DNA of 64,000 bases from Strigamia acuminata (Eukaryota; Arthropoda; Chilopoda; Geophilomorpha; Linotaeniidae). The notes under the pieces are model-generated. The model made no database searches and had not been told where the DNA came from. It saw only the letters and a program-made list of their open reading frames with translations. The DNA lies in NCBI GenBank assembly GCA_949358305.1, contig OX442315.1:21728427-21792426 (forward strand), read 5' to 3'. Positions 52,930 to 61,699 of the stretch are shown here, in pieces. Numbering within the stretch: position 1 is the first letter of the stretch; each line of letters opens with the position of its first letter. The position numbers were made by a program, and so were the translations under genes.

Positions 52930-55410
52930 TTAAAGATTTACTTTTTTTTCGTAAATTTTTCGACTGATTCTGTTTAAAATCACACTAAAAAATTAAAATT
53001 TATTTTTCTAGGGCCCTCCTTTACGCAGATTTTGCGGGTTTTAGTTATCGAGGGTATACGCAACTGTGCGGTTCACATTTGTGTAGAAATTTATAAAATT
53101 TTGAATAGAAAATTAATTTAAAAAAATAATAATTTTTAATATTACTTAAATTTTGGAAACATTATGTTAAAATATTCACTTCTTTTTGTAAACAATTACA
53201 ATCCTAAAATCTACGTGAATCTACTTACAGCTTTTCAGTTCGTTTTTCTGAAATTGTGACGAGACAGACAATTCCCTCTAGCGATAAAACAGCGAGACGT
53301 TTAGTTGGAGATACAAGCGATAGATGGCAGAACCATGCAGTAATTTTTCCCCAAATCTACAAGGTCTGTGCCCATTTCCGCGCGTACCTAAACAATTTTT
53401 ACAAATTGTCTAAAATTGACCAAACTGGTCAAAAATCAAACAAAATCGAACAAATATTGTCAAAAATCAAACATAATCGAACCAAAAATTGTCAAAAATC
53501 AAATAAGATTATGAAGAAGTCATCAAAAATTGACCAAATCTGTGAAGAGTTATAACCTTTTTTCCCCATTAATTTGACAGGTTATTGGGCTTTTAATATT
53601 CAGTAAAGATTCAAATTTGCTATTTGGTGCATGCTTATAGATTCAAAATAACTTATAAAATATTTTCATAGCTCTTAAATGAAGCCAAGCTCATGCTAAA
53701 AAGCTGTTTGTTTGTCACCGATGACGTCATCAAAAGCGCCACCAACGACAACTTTTTGAAACTTTCATAAACTAAAAATGGAGGACATTTAACAAATTTT
53801 GCAAATTTTAAACAAACAATATAAAAATCTAGAAACAATTGAACAAGTAAAAACAACGGATTTGGTCTACTGTAATAATGACCAAAGTAATCTTCTTGTC
53901 AATTTTTAGTTTTCTAAAGCTTTTAAATAAACTTCAGTACTGTAATAAATAAAATTAACTCATATTAACACATCACAACTGATTGTTATACATTAAAAGT
54001 TAACAGGTTGTATTTATAAATTCATGTTTAACTTGCAGATAAACATTTTTTGTTGTTTAAATGCCCACTGCAACTGAAAAGACTAAATTGGCCACCATTT
54101 TTGAAGTTAGATCGATACCAACAGTTTCAAAAGCAGTTTAAATACGGAGTTAAAAATTCTGTTTAGTCTAAATTACTTGATGAATGTACCATACTATTGG
54201 CCCCTGGAAAAATTATTAGACTACACTAGGAGGTTCCAGTTTTATAAAAATCCTATACATGTATATTCAATGCATGGAAAAGTACTTTTTTAATTAAACA
54301 CACATTCTAAATCACTCGTGATGATTGAGAATATGCATGCGCAAAGTGCAATTCTATCTTAAGAAATATCTACAAAAAAAATAATATAAAAAGACTAAAG
54401 TATCTTTTAGCTCAGTGCTTTTAAAAATGATAGTACCAAAACATGCCTTAACCGCCAGCCAAAAGGCAAATACCGAAACACAAAACAGAAATAATTCACT
54501 TTTACAGGTGCAGATTGAATGCACCTATTACTGTTGTATTTTTATTTCAAATTTTCAAACTTTCAAAATTAGCGTGGTATTACATTTTGTATTTGTCAAC
54601 TAACAAGAACATAAACCCCAAATAAACTCCTGGCTGGACAGTTATTGGAATTTTTGAGCAAATAAATGGAAAACTGATTTCTTTCTGACTGGGTGATTTT
54701 ATTCATCATCTAAAAATTTTAAAAATGGGAAAAACCTAGCAAACAAGTAACATCATTACAGTCGTGAGACAGAATTGGGTCAACAGCCATTGAGTCGTCA
54801 CTTGCCTCAAAAGTGCATTATTTGTACTTGTATTTTTAACACTTAGCACGGTCTTCACCCCTTAGGCCGAGTGTCTGTGAGGCTGGAGGTATGACAGTCA
54901 GAAATTCAAGTGAGAAAGATTCAAATATTTTTTAGATTCAGAAGATTCTGATCAAGGAATTCAGAATTAATCTCAAGCAAATCAGAATGAGATATTGCCA
55001 AATCTGAGACCAGGGAGTCAATAATTAAAGATTCAGAAGAGATTCAGAAAGATTCAAAATGCCTATGAAAAAAATTAGTTGATTGTCATACACCATGATC
55101 TATGGATTGATCTGTGGGATGACTTTCTTGAGAACCCAACCTTGCATTTCTACCAAAAACTGGGAAAACCATAGAAACCCCAGCTGAAGTCAGTATGTTT
55201 CGATACTAAGTTGAAAGTTCAGGTTTATAGTAATTGAGATAATGTGTTTTATTATATAAAAAACAGAGGTGGTGCTGCAAATACGGGATCAGATACATGA
55301 GTGTATTGTGTAATGCAGGGAACCGAACATAGCAGAAGGTGAGTTGCAGACATTTTTGCTTAATCAGACTAAGATAAAAAATAGCCGAGATTCCACCCAT
55401 TCAGGTACAG
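52930..55410. other. Non-coding A+T-rich DNA with degenerate repeats
   Basis: Apart from the TCAAAAATCAAA-type repeat at about 53.40-53.51 kb and a CRE palindrome at 53722-53729, this stretch holds low-complexity DNA. Around 54.92-55.07 kb the word AGATTCAGA recurs several times. No coding homology is visible. Confidence 0.5.
53400..53510. repeat. Degenerate 31-32-bp tandem repeat
   Basis: Units beginning TCAAAAATCAAAcaaaatcg recur about two and a half times, with looser copies before them. Confidence 0.6.
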
Positions 55411-55420
55411 AACAGCTAAA

Positions 55421-55466
55421 ATGCTGCTTAACATCTGTGTTCTAATGAGAACAGATGATCAGCATA
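55421..55466. repeat. Imperfect hairpin
   Basis: ATGCTG...CATCTGTGTTCT pairs with AGAACAGATG...CAGCAT around AATG, with bulges. The stem is short for a microRNA precursor and no such claim is made. Confidence 0.4.
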
Positions 55467-55510
55467 TTGAGTCATCAACAAGCATTGGTCAACAATCCCT
55501 ATAACTCAAT

Positions 55511-56080
55511 TACCATGTTTACATGGTCACAGTTTTCCAGATAAGTGAATATTCGGATTTTATTTATCTGGATAACCGTTTGCGTTTACATGACGTTAGT
55601 TTTCTGGTAAACATGACGTCATACGAGAATTACCCATACTGCCCTTTGATTATCTGGAACAACAAAATGGCTGTTGATCCATTTCAGCCAAACAAATGAA
55701 ATGGTGGTTAGGAAAGAGGTTTTTGCTCGAATCTTTGCAATGGTGCCTAATATGCAAATTCTGATCCCAAAAATGGTGGTTTTAGCTGATTTCACATTGA
55801 TTTCGATACCAAATGTCGTTGGTACGTAGGCCTGGCGTATTTTTACTACAACGATCCAACGATATCTCGATCCAAGTTGTTGAATTTTCGCATGCACGGG
55901 TGTTTACACGCAATTTTCAATGCGCAAAACGCCCAAAATCTAGCTCGTACAACTGGAATTTAGTTTTCTAGATAAGTCTGTCTTTTCTAGAAAACTGATT
56001 TGTTTACATGATCAGTTTTCCAGAAAAGTAAAATTCGCATTTTCACTTATCCAGATAACTGGGTACATGTAAACATGGTA
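55511..56080. mobile_element. 570-bp foldback/MITE with TACCATGTTTACATG ends
   Basis: The outer 15 bases (55511-55525) are an exact inverse of 56066-56080. The similarity continues inward to about 52 bp at roughly 80% identity, including GATAAGTGAA and ATTTTA blocks. Further internal copies of TTTACATGA and TTTTCTRGA/TTTTCCAGA motifs give a subterminal-repeat pattern. AAT flanks both ends, a possible 3-bp target duplication. There is no transposase frame; it is a non-autonomous DNA transposon of unassigned superfamily. Confidence 0.7.
55614..55621. promoter_or_regulatory. Palindromic CRE inside a foldback element
   Basis: Exact TGACGTCA in ACATGACGTCATAC, within the repeat-rich subterminal part of the element at 55511-56080, so possibly carried by the transposon. 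Confidence 0.3.
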
Positions 56081-56261
56081 AATGATTCGACAGGTTGTGA
56101 CCAGGTCAAAGTGCATTGGATCAACACATGGGTTATGAACCCAGACACAAATTTATCATGTGAAATATGGACTGTTTCTTGGCTGAATAATTGCATATTG
56201 TGAGCAAAGGTTGGAAATCTGAAGTTTTCATACAGTTTTAAATGTTCCCTAAGAGTTAGGC

Positions 56262-56607
56262 CCTGAACTGATTAAGTTATAAGCCTAATCCTAAACTGAT
56301 TGAGTGATAAGCCTCATCCTGAATTGATCAAGTGATAAGCCTACACAGCATTTCATCCTGGACTGATTGATTGATAAGCCTCATCCTGAATTGATCAAGT
56401 GATAAGCCTAATCGTAATCACATACAGCATTTCATCCTGGACTGATTGATTGATAAGCCTCATCCTGAATTGATCAAGTGATAAGCCTAATCGTAATCAC
56501 ATACAGCATTTCATCCTGGACTGATTGATTGATAAGCCTCATCCTGAATTGATCAAGTGATAAGCCTAATCGTAATCACATACAGCATTTCATCCTGGAC
56601 TGATGAT
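56262..56607. repeat. 79-bp tandem array with nested ~28-bp sub-repeat
   Basis: The word GCATTTCATCCTGGACTGAT starts at 56348, 56427, 56506 and 56585, exactly 79 bp apart, with nearly identical intervening units. Each unit contains one or two CCT(c/a)ATCCTGAAYTGATCAAG-type sub-repeats ending in GTGATAAG; degenerate versions extend left to about 56262. The array ends about 30 bp before the gag ATG of the copia relic, so it may belong to that element's leader. Confidence 0.92.
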
Positions 56608-56636
56608 TGATTTTAAGTGCCAATTCAGAGGAAATA

Positions 56637-57780
56637 ATGGCTAATCAATTTGTAATTTCAGTTGAGAAGTTGAATGAAAAAAACTATAGTGAATGGAAAT
56701 TTAGGATAGCAATTATACTCAGATCCAAACATAAGTGGGATCCAGTTGCAGCACCAGTAAACCCTGTGAAATTAATAACAGAGGATGCGAAAACTTGAGA
56801 CATTGCAAATTAAGGATGTATTGAACACAATCTTGTCCACAATCAATGCAACTCAGATAAAATATGTTATGAATGTTATCACTGCATCAGAAGCATGGGA
56901 GAAATTGCAAGTCTAGAACCAAGATGTTTTAGCAGAGCTGAAAGTTTAATTAAAGACTGATTTAGGAAGAATACAAATGAAACCTGATGAAACAATTCTG
57001 AAACATATTGGCAGTAGCTCAGGAATTATAATCGTTAGGAGTAGTGACTGAAGACCAAGAACTTTGCTCACATATCCTGAAAGGCTTGATTGCAGATTTT
57101 GTCAATGTGGTACTGTGATGTGTTAGGTATAGCAGCAATGACAATTCAAGATTTGAAACGTGCCTTGTTGGCTGAGGAATCAAGACAATCACAGCATACA
57201 ACTCGAAAGCTACAGAGCACCAATTGGGTCTGAGCCACAGCACCCTCTCAACGAGGCAGCCAGAAATCGAACCCAACTTAAAGGTTGGAATTGTGGAATC
57301 CCAGGGCACAGACATGTGAATTGTCATCGTCCAGTCCAACAGAGCCAAGACGCTCAACCGACAGCATCTGGCAATTGCGGTTTTCCTGCCTGGTCCAGAC
57401 CTTGGGCGCATAAGGGATGTGGATCGTCCGGCCCATTCACCTCCAAGCGAGCATCAGACGTCAAGGACCAACTACCATAATTTGCCCTTGTCGCAACTGA
57501 AAGCGACGTAGTTCATTTGGACAAGAAGAACAAGTTTTCAACAGACTTAAAACAGTTTGACCCATGTATACGGTATCTAGACGCAGGTGCTACTTCACAC
57601 ATAAGTGAAGACAAAAGTTTATTTACAACATTAAATAAATCATTCGTTAAAATGGTTTCATTGGCAAACAGTAGAGAGATCAAAATATTAGAAGCTAGTG
57701 TAATCATGTTAAATGTTTGGTTTAGTGCTCAAATTGAAGGTCACTTATTACATGCCTGCAAGCATCCCACCGCTTCTTGA
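56637..57780 (+). pseudogene. Broken Ty1/copia gag-protease relic (element 1)
   Basis: The ATG at 56637 opens a gag N-terminus of the UBN2/copia type (KLNEKNYSEWKFRI at about residues 10-23), interrupted by a stop at 56796. Homologous pieces continue in shifting frames with further stops to about 57.2 kb. A zinc-knuckle remnant (CGIPGHRHVNC, 57292-57324) lacks its first cysteine. A protease motif LDAGATSH at about 57577-57600 keeps the aspartate but has Ala for the usual Ser/Thr. No integrase, reverse transcriptase or LTR pair is recognised, so the element is dead and truncated. Family assignment is by motif recognition only. Confidence 0.75.
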
Positions 57781-58089
57781 TACAGAATGTTCAGCATCTC
57801 ATTTCTTTCGGTTTCGCTTTTTGAATCCGTGGATTTCGTCAATTTAATAACTGGATCCGGTGCTGCATTAGATCCAGCAATCCGTTAAAAAAATTTGCAT
57901 AAAGTTGAAATAGCTTTATAATCAGTTTCCATGTCCTAGTGCAAAGCTTACAAGTTAGTGGTAGTTCAATTTTGATACGATGGTCTTCCCGATCCTCCCC
58001 CGAAAATAAGACCATGGTGTTGTGTGTTCGAATGCAACAACGCCTTGTTGTTGAATACAAAACTTCTGAAAACTACTTAAAAAAATGAG

Positions 58090-58250
58090 CAGAAAAGTAA
58101 TCTAAAAAGTGTAAAAGATGAGGGAAAAAATTACACAAAAGTTTTAAAAAATACCACAAACATTTTAAAAATGGCACAAAAGTTTTAAAAAATGGCACAA
58201 ACGCTGAAAAAAATTGCACAAAACATAAAGAAAAAACGCCAAAAAAATGA
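58090..58250. repeat. Degenerate ~20-bp A-rich tandem repeat
   Basis: TTTTAAAAAATGGCACAAA-type units recur about six times with substitutions. The minus strand reads as a Phe/Leu-rich frame that is a by-product. Confidence 0.65.
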
Positions 58251-58488
58251 AGATACCACCCAAAAAGAATTCGAATATTTGAAGTGGTGTTGAAATCGAA
58301 CAATTTCAAAACATTTGGAAAAACTGTAATACAACATCATATAGTGTTACGATATTCTATTCAAGAAAAAACGGTAGTCAGTGTGGGATCCCACATTTTA
58401 TCAAAGAAATCGTGACAAAAGAAGTTTAAAAGGACAATTTGGTGACAAATCTGGGGCCCAACTTCTCCCAGGTCACAAGTTTATGTAT

Positions 58489-58499
58489 CCCCCCCCCCC
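58489..58499. repeat. Poly(C) run of 11
   Basis: Uninterrupted C homopolymer. Confidence 0.9.
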
Positions 58500-58840
58500 A
58501 GAGAGAGATACGAAAACCTCTGTTTCTATAAACATAGTCAAACAAAACAAAGCAAAACGAGATATTTGCATCTAAATCATTAATTCCAACTAAACTATTA
58601 ATTATTGTCCTTATTTTTAATATAGTGTATAATAATAATTATTTTAAAAAGTTAGAAAATTTTAAAAATATTGAACTAAAGACCAAAGAATAATTTAAAA
58701 AAAATAAAATTTATTGTTTTTCGAAAAGAAATATAAAATATTTTTAATTGAGGTTATCCCATTTAACAATACTTTCGGTATTTTTTAAATATTTTTTTCT
58801 CAAAAGATGGGATAACTGTGGCGACAGTTTTGCGTCTATA

Positions 58841-59256
58841 CTCTGGTTCGACTCAAGAGGGTGCCATTCTCCCATTGGCCGAGCCGCATTACTCCTACCT
58901 CAAGTTTGTATTACTACCACTAGGAGAAGTAGTTTTTATTTTTCTTATGTTTTGTGATTGCTATTACCATTTAAGTTAATTTTAATTTTGATTATTTTTA
59001 TTAAAAAAATGTTATTTCCATTTAGGAAATAAAGTTTTATGCACATATAAATGTAAAACTCATGTTTGTTATGTTTATTGGTTACTATGTCTGGATAGTA
59101 AACAATTTTGAATTTTTGGCAGTTGCCTAGGCAATCGATTACAATGTCTGTACATTGTAATGCCTTTCTGGTGTTTGGGTCTACATTTTTGGATCACTAC
59201 ACCAGTGATACGGCTCGGCCAATGGGAGAAGGGCACCCTCTTAAGTTGAACCAGAG
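58841..59256. mobile_element. 416-bp MITE with ~53-bp terminal inverted repeats
   Basis: Left arm 58841-58893 and right arm 59204-59256 are inverse copies differing at about five positions. Both start CTCTGGTTC and contain AAGAGGGTGCC and CCCATTGGCCGAGCC. TATA flanks both sides, so a TA or TATA target duplication is likely. The interior has no transposase. The right end lies just before the promoter-like region of copia element 2, suggesting insertion in or beside its LTR. Confidence 0.75.
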
Positions 59257-59327
59257 TATACATGACGTTACCGCCAGGTAAAACGTCTCACCTGCGTATT
59301 GGCACCGACCAATCAGGATCGAGCGCA

Positions 59328-59400
59328 TAGATATATAAGGTGTTTATTATCAATAATCATCAACAATCATTTGCAGTTGCGTTGTATCATTTTCAACCTA
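59328..59400 (+). promoter_or_regulatory. TATA promoter-like region before copia element 2
   Basis: ATATATAAGG near 59331-59340 lies about 140 bp before the gag ATG and is followed by A+T-rich sequence and TGCAGTTGCG. This fits the promoter/R region of a 5' LTR, but the matching 3' LTR was not found. Confidence 0.35.
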
Positions 59401-59479
59401 TATCGGCGCATAATTCAAGATTTGGAACCGGAACAACGTTTTTGACGAAAATCGAAAATCTACAAAGCAAACAAAAATT

Positions 59480-59896
59480 ATGACGACTGGAAGCGGAAGT
59501 TCGGTGAAAATCGAAGGACTGGAAAAAGATAACTTCGATTCATGGAAAATCCACAAGGAAACGACTTGGGGAAAAAGTAAACTTTTAAGTTACGTGGACG
59601 GACCATCGAAACTATGGAAAAAATTCGACGAAATCCATTCGGACGGAGGAAGAACAGTCACGTTACTAAAACAAATGATTCCATACAAAATGGCCGAAGG
59701 TGTAAGCGTACGAGACCATTTAAGACAATTTTTTGACGCGGTCGGCAAATTGAACGAAATGGGCGTAACAATTCATCCTACAGTCACAACAGTATTGTTG
59801 CTGTATAGTTTGCCGAAGTCCTACGAGATTTTTCAATGCGCGATCGAAAACCTTGCCGAATTACCAAACCTGGCGAACGAAACAAAACTGCGTTAA
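59480..59896 (+). pseudogene. Ty1/copia gag fragment (element 2)
   Basis: A 138-residue frame opens with the copia gag phrase VKIEGLEKDNFDSW and contains VRDHLRQFFDAVGKLNEMG and LLYSLPKSYEIFQCAIE, characteristic of arthropod copia gag (UBN2). The usual stretch between YVDG and KLWKKF is missing, so an internal deletion of several dozen residues is likely. The frame stops at 59896, before the expected zinc knuckle. Gag would package element RNA in virus-like particles; this copy cannot be complete. Confidence 0.8.
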
Positions 59897-59920
59897 AAAG
59901 CGAGAAACCAAAGTAAAAAA

Positions 59921-60986
59921 AATGGTGTTTGGACAGCGGAACAACTTCACACTGTTGTTCGAACGAATCTAAATTTTCAAAAATCGAATTCCTTGAACAC
60001 TGGTATGCGAAATCGTCTAGTGGCGCGCAATCGGAAATTAACGGAATAGGAACAGCCAAAATTCTTGTCAAAACTGAAAACGAAATTTGAAATTTGAAAT
60101 TAAAAAAACGCTGCTGTTGCGGGATTTTCGACTAAATTTGATGTCTGTCGGGAAAATCACCGATAATAGATACACAGTATTGTTCGACGATAAAATCGCA
60201 AAAATCATAAATCCAGAAGGACAAGTTGCGTATATGGCAAAACGGAAGCGAGACGGTAAATATTACATCATCGACAAAAGCGCAAAACAAGTCGAAACGA
60301 CAACTCAAGCGGAAATCGAAACAAGAATTGTACCAAAAATAACACCAAAACCGGAAGCGCTGAAAATTAAGATCATCGAAGAATCGGAAGAATCAGAAGA
60401 ATGGGAAGAATCGGACGCACACGGCGAACAAAACGAACCTGCGTTCAAAAGCAAGAAACAGTCGAAAAAATGGTTGTTGGACAGCGGAGCAAACTCACAC
60501 TATTGTTCGAACGAATCTACATTTTCAAAAATCGAATTCCTTAAACACTGGAAGATGAAATTGGCTAATAATGCACAACCGGAAATTAACGGAATAGGAA
60601 CAGCCACAATTTTTGTCAAAACTGAGAACGGAATTGTATATGTGAAGTTAAAAGAAACGCTGCTCGTGCGGGATTTGCAAATAAATTTAATGTCTGTCGG
60701 AAAAATCACCGATTATGGATACACATTTTTGTTTGATGACAAAATCGCAAAAATCATAAATCCAGAAAGACAAGTTGCGTTTACGACAAAACGGAAGCGT
60801 GACGGTAGATATTACGTCATACAAGAACAAGAATCATACAAAAAATACCGTACTTTTGCAAAAATACAGTATTCTTGGTGTCTCAGCCGCGGCTACTATT
60901 CGATGGTGGCTACAATTCGAGAGCGACTCTTAATCAATAAAATACGGCATATACCGCCATCGAATAAGAGCCGCGAGTTTAAATGA
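59921..60986 (+). pseudogene. Copia protease module duplicated in tandem (element 2)
   Basis: Two copies of the protease region follow each other 548 bp apart. Copy A has LDSG with its Asp at 59932 and is broken by a stop and frame change near 60088. Copy B has WLLDSGANSH with its Asp at 60480 and is intact through NLMSVGKITD to about 60835. Between them lies a Glu-rich gag tail (PEALKIKIIEESEE), so the duplicated unit included the gag end. A 299-codon frame (60087-60986) spans the end of A, the gag tail and B, then runs into an unrelated inverted repeat. Integrase and reverse transcriptase are absent. Confidence 0.75.
60888..60975. repeat. Inverted repeat, probable MITE fragment, in the tail of the copia frame
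   Basis: Arms 60888-60909 and 60954-60975 (CGCGGCT...TATTCGATGG) are inverse copies with three mismatches in 22 bases. The last ~35 codons of the 60087-60986 frame come from this repeat, not from pol. Confidence 0.65.
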
Positions 60987-61080
60987 TAGAAATAAATAAA
61001 TAAAATGAAGAACAATTTGTTAGATTTTTTAAAGTTTTTAATAAAACTATTTTTTTTCTATAATTATGTTCTATAGTTAT

Positions 61081-61130
61081 GTTCGCCTGCCCGAACGTTC
61101 AAACACTGGTCCGTTCGCCTGCCCGAACGT
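61081..61130. repeat. Direct repeat of an 18-mer with internal GTTCG/CGAAC dyad
   Basis: GTTCGCCTGCCCGAACGT occurs at 61081-61098 and 61113-61130, and each copy is itself a short hairpin. Confidence 0.8.
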
Positions 61131-61184
61131 CCGAACGAGTGTTCGACTGTTCGTTATTTTTATTATGTAGCCATTACATTCTGA

Positions 61185-61407
61185 GGGATGGACTAATCGT
61201 CAGCCGTCAGTCGACTGTCACCTGTCGAATGTCGATCGTTGCGGCTGACCATCGACCGTCGACGGCTGACTGTCTACTGTCGGCCGTCAGCTGTCGACTA
61301 TCGTCTCCGTCGGTCGTCGACCTGTTGCGGCCGTCGCTCTACAGTCGAATTCTGACGGTCGCGACAGTCGACGGCTGACAGTTGACAGCTGCCGATTAGT
61401 CCATTCC
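61185..61407. mobile_element. hAT-like MITE with exact 8-bp target duplication
   Basis: CATTCTGA at 61177-61184 and 61408-61415 directly flanks a 223-bp element. Its ends are inverse copies (GGGATGGACTAATCG and, inverted, GGAATGGACTAATCG, extending into CAGC(c/t)GTCA). An eight-base duplication is the hallmark of the hAT superfamily. The G+C-rich interior is made of self-similar GTCGAC/CTGTC/CGTCAG words with five GTCGAC palindromes. No transposase is present. The open frame across it is spurious. Confidence 0.85.
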
Positions 61408-61630
61408 CATTCTGATGTGGCTCCCTATGCAAAATGCAAAATGCTCAACGTATATGAAGCATTCCATATTGAGAAATAATAAAAAATGGATGTATAATTT
61501 AAAAAAATAATATTAAATACTTTATTAATTATCTAGTTTATTATACAGATACACAATTATTCGTTTTTTTAAAGAAAAATATAAAAAACGTACATTTTCC
61601 TGTTGATTACAATGCAGCCTTGTACACCAA

Positions 61631-61672
61631 CATGGCCGCCATCATTTGTTTACAAGGGTTGCTAAGCAACCC
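61631..61672. promoter_or_regulatory. YY1-like and X-box-like motif cluster
   Basis: CATGGCCGCCATC (YY1/Pho-like) is followed within 20 bp by the near-palindrome GGGTTGCTAAGCAACCC (61656-61672), an X-box-like site. This looks like a promoter, but no gene is recognised on either side within the window. Confidence 0.35.
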
Positions 61673-61699
61673 TTATCCACAATGCAACGCAAGGTCACG

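Noticed and set aside
55421-55466. Hairpin considered as a microRNA precursor
   Set aside because: The stem is short and bulged with a four-base loop, and it sits in repeat-rich DNA; nothing supports processing.
56348-56607. Regular repeats resembling a CRISPR array
   Set aside because: The units are directly tandem with no unique spacers, in animal DNA; it is an ordinary tandem repeat.
58846-58855. GGTTCGACTC resembling a tRNA B box
   Set aside because: It lies in the terminal inverted repeat of a MITE, with no A box or cloverleaf around it.
61079-61378. 99-codon plus-strand frame
   Set aside because: It spans a direct repeat and most of the hAT-like MITE; its Ser/Arg/Val-rich translation is only the GTCGAC-type repeat.
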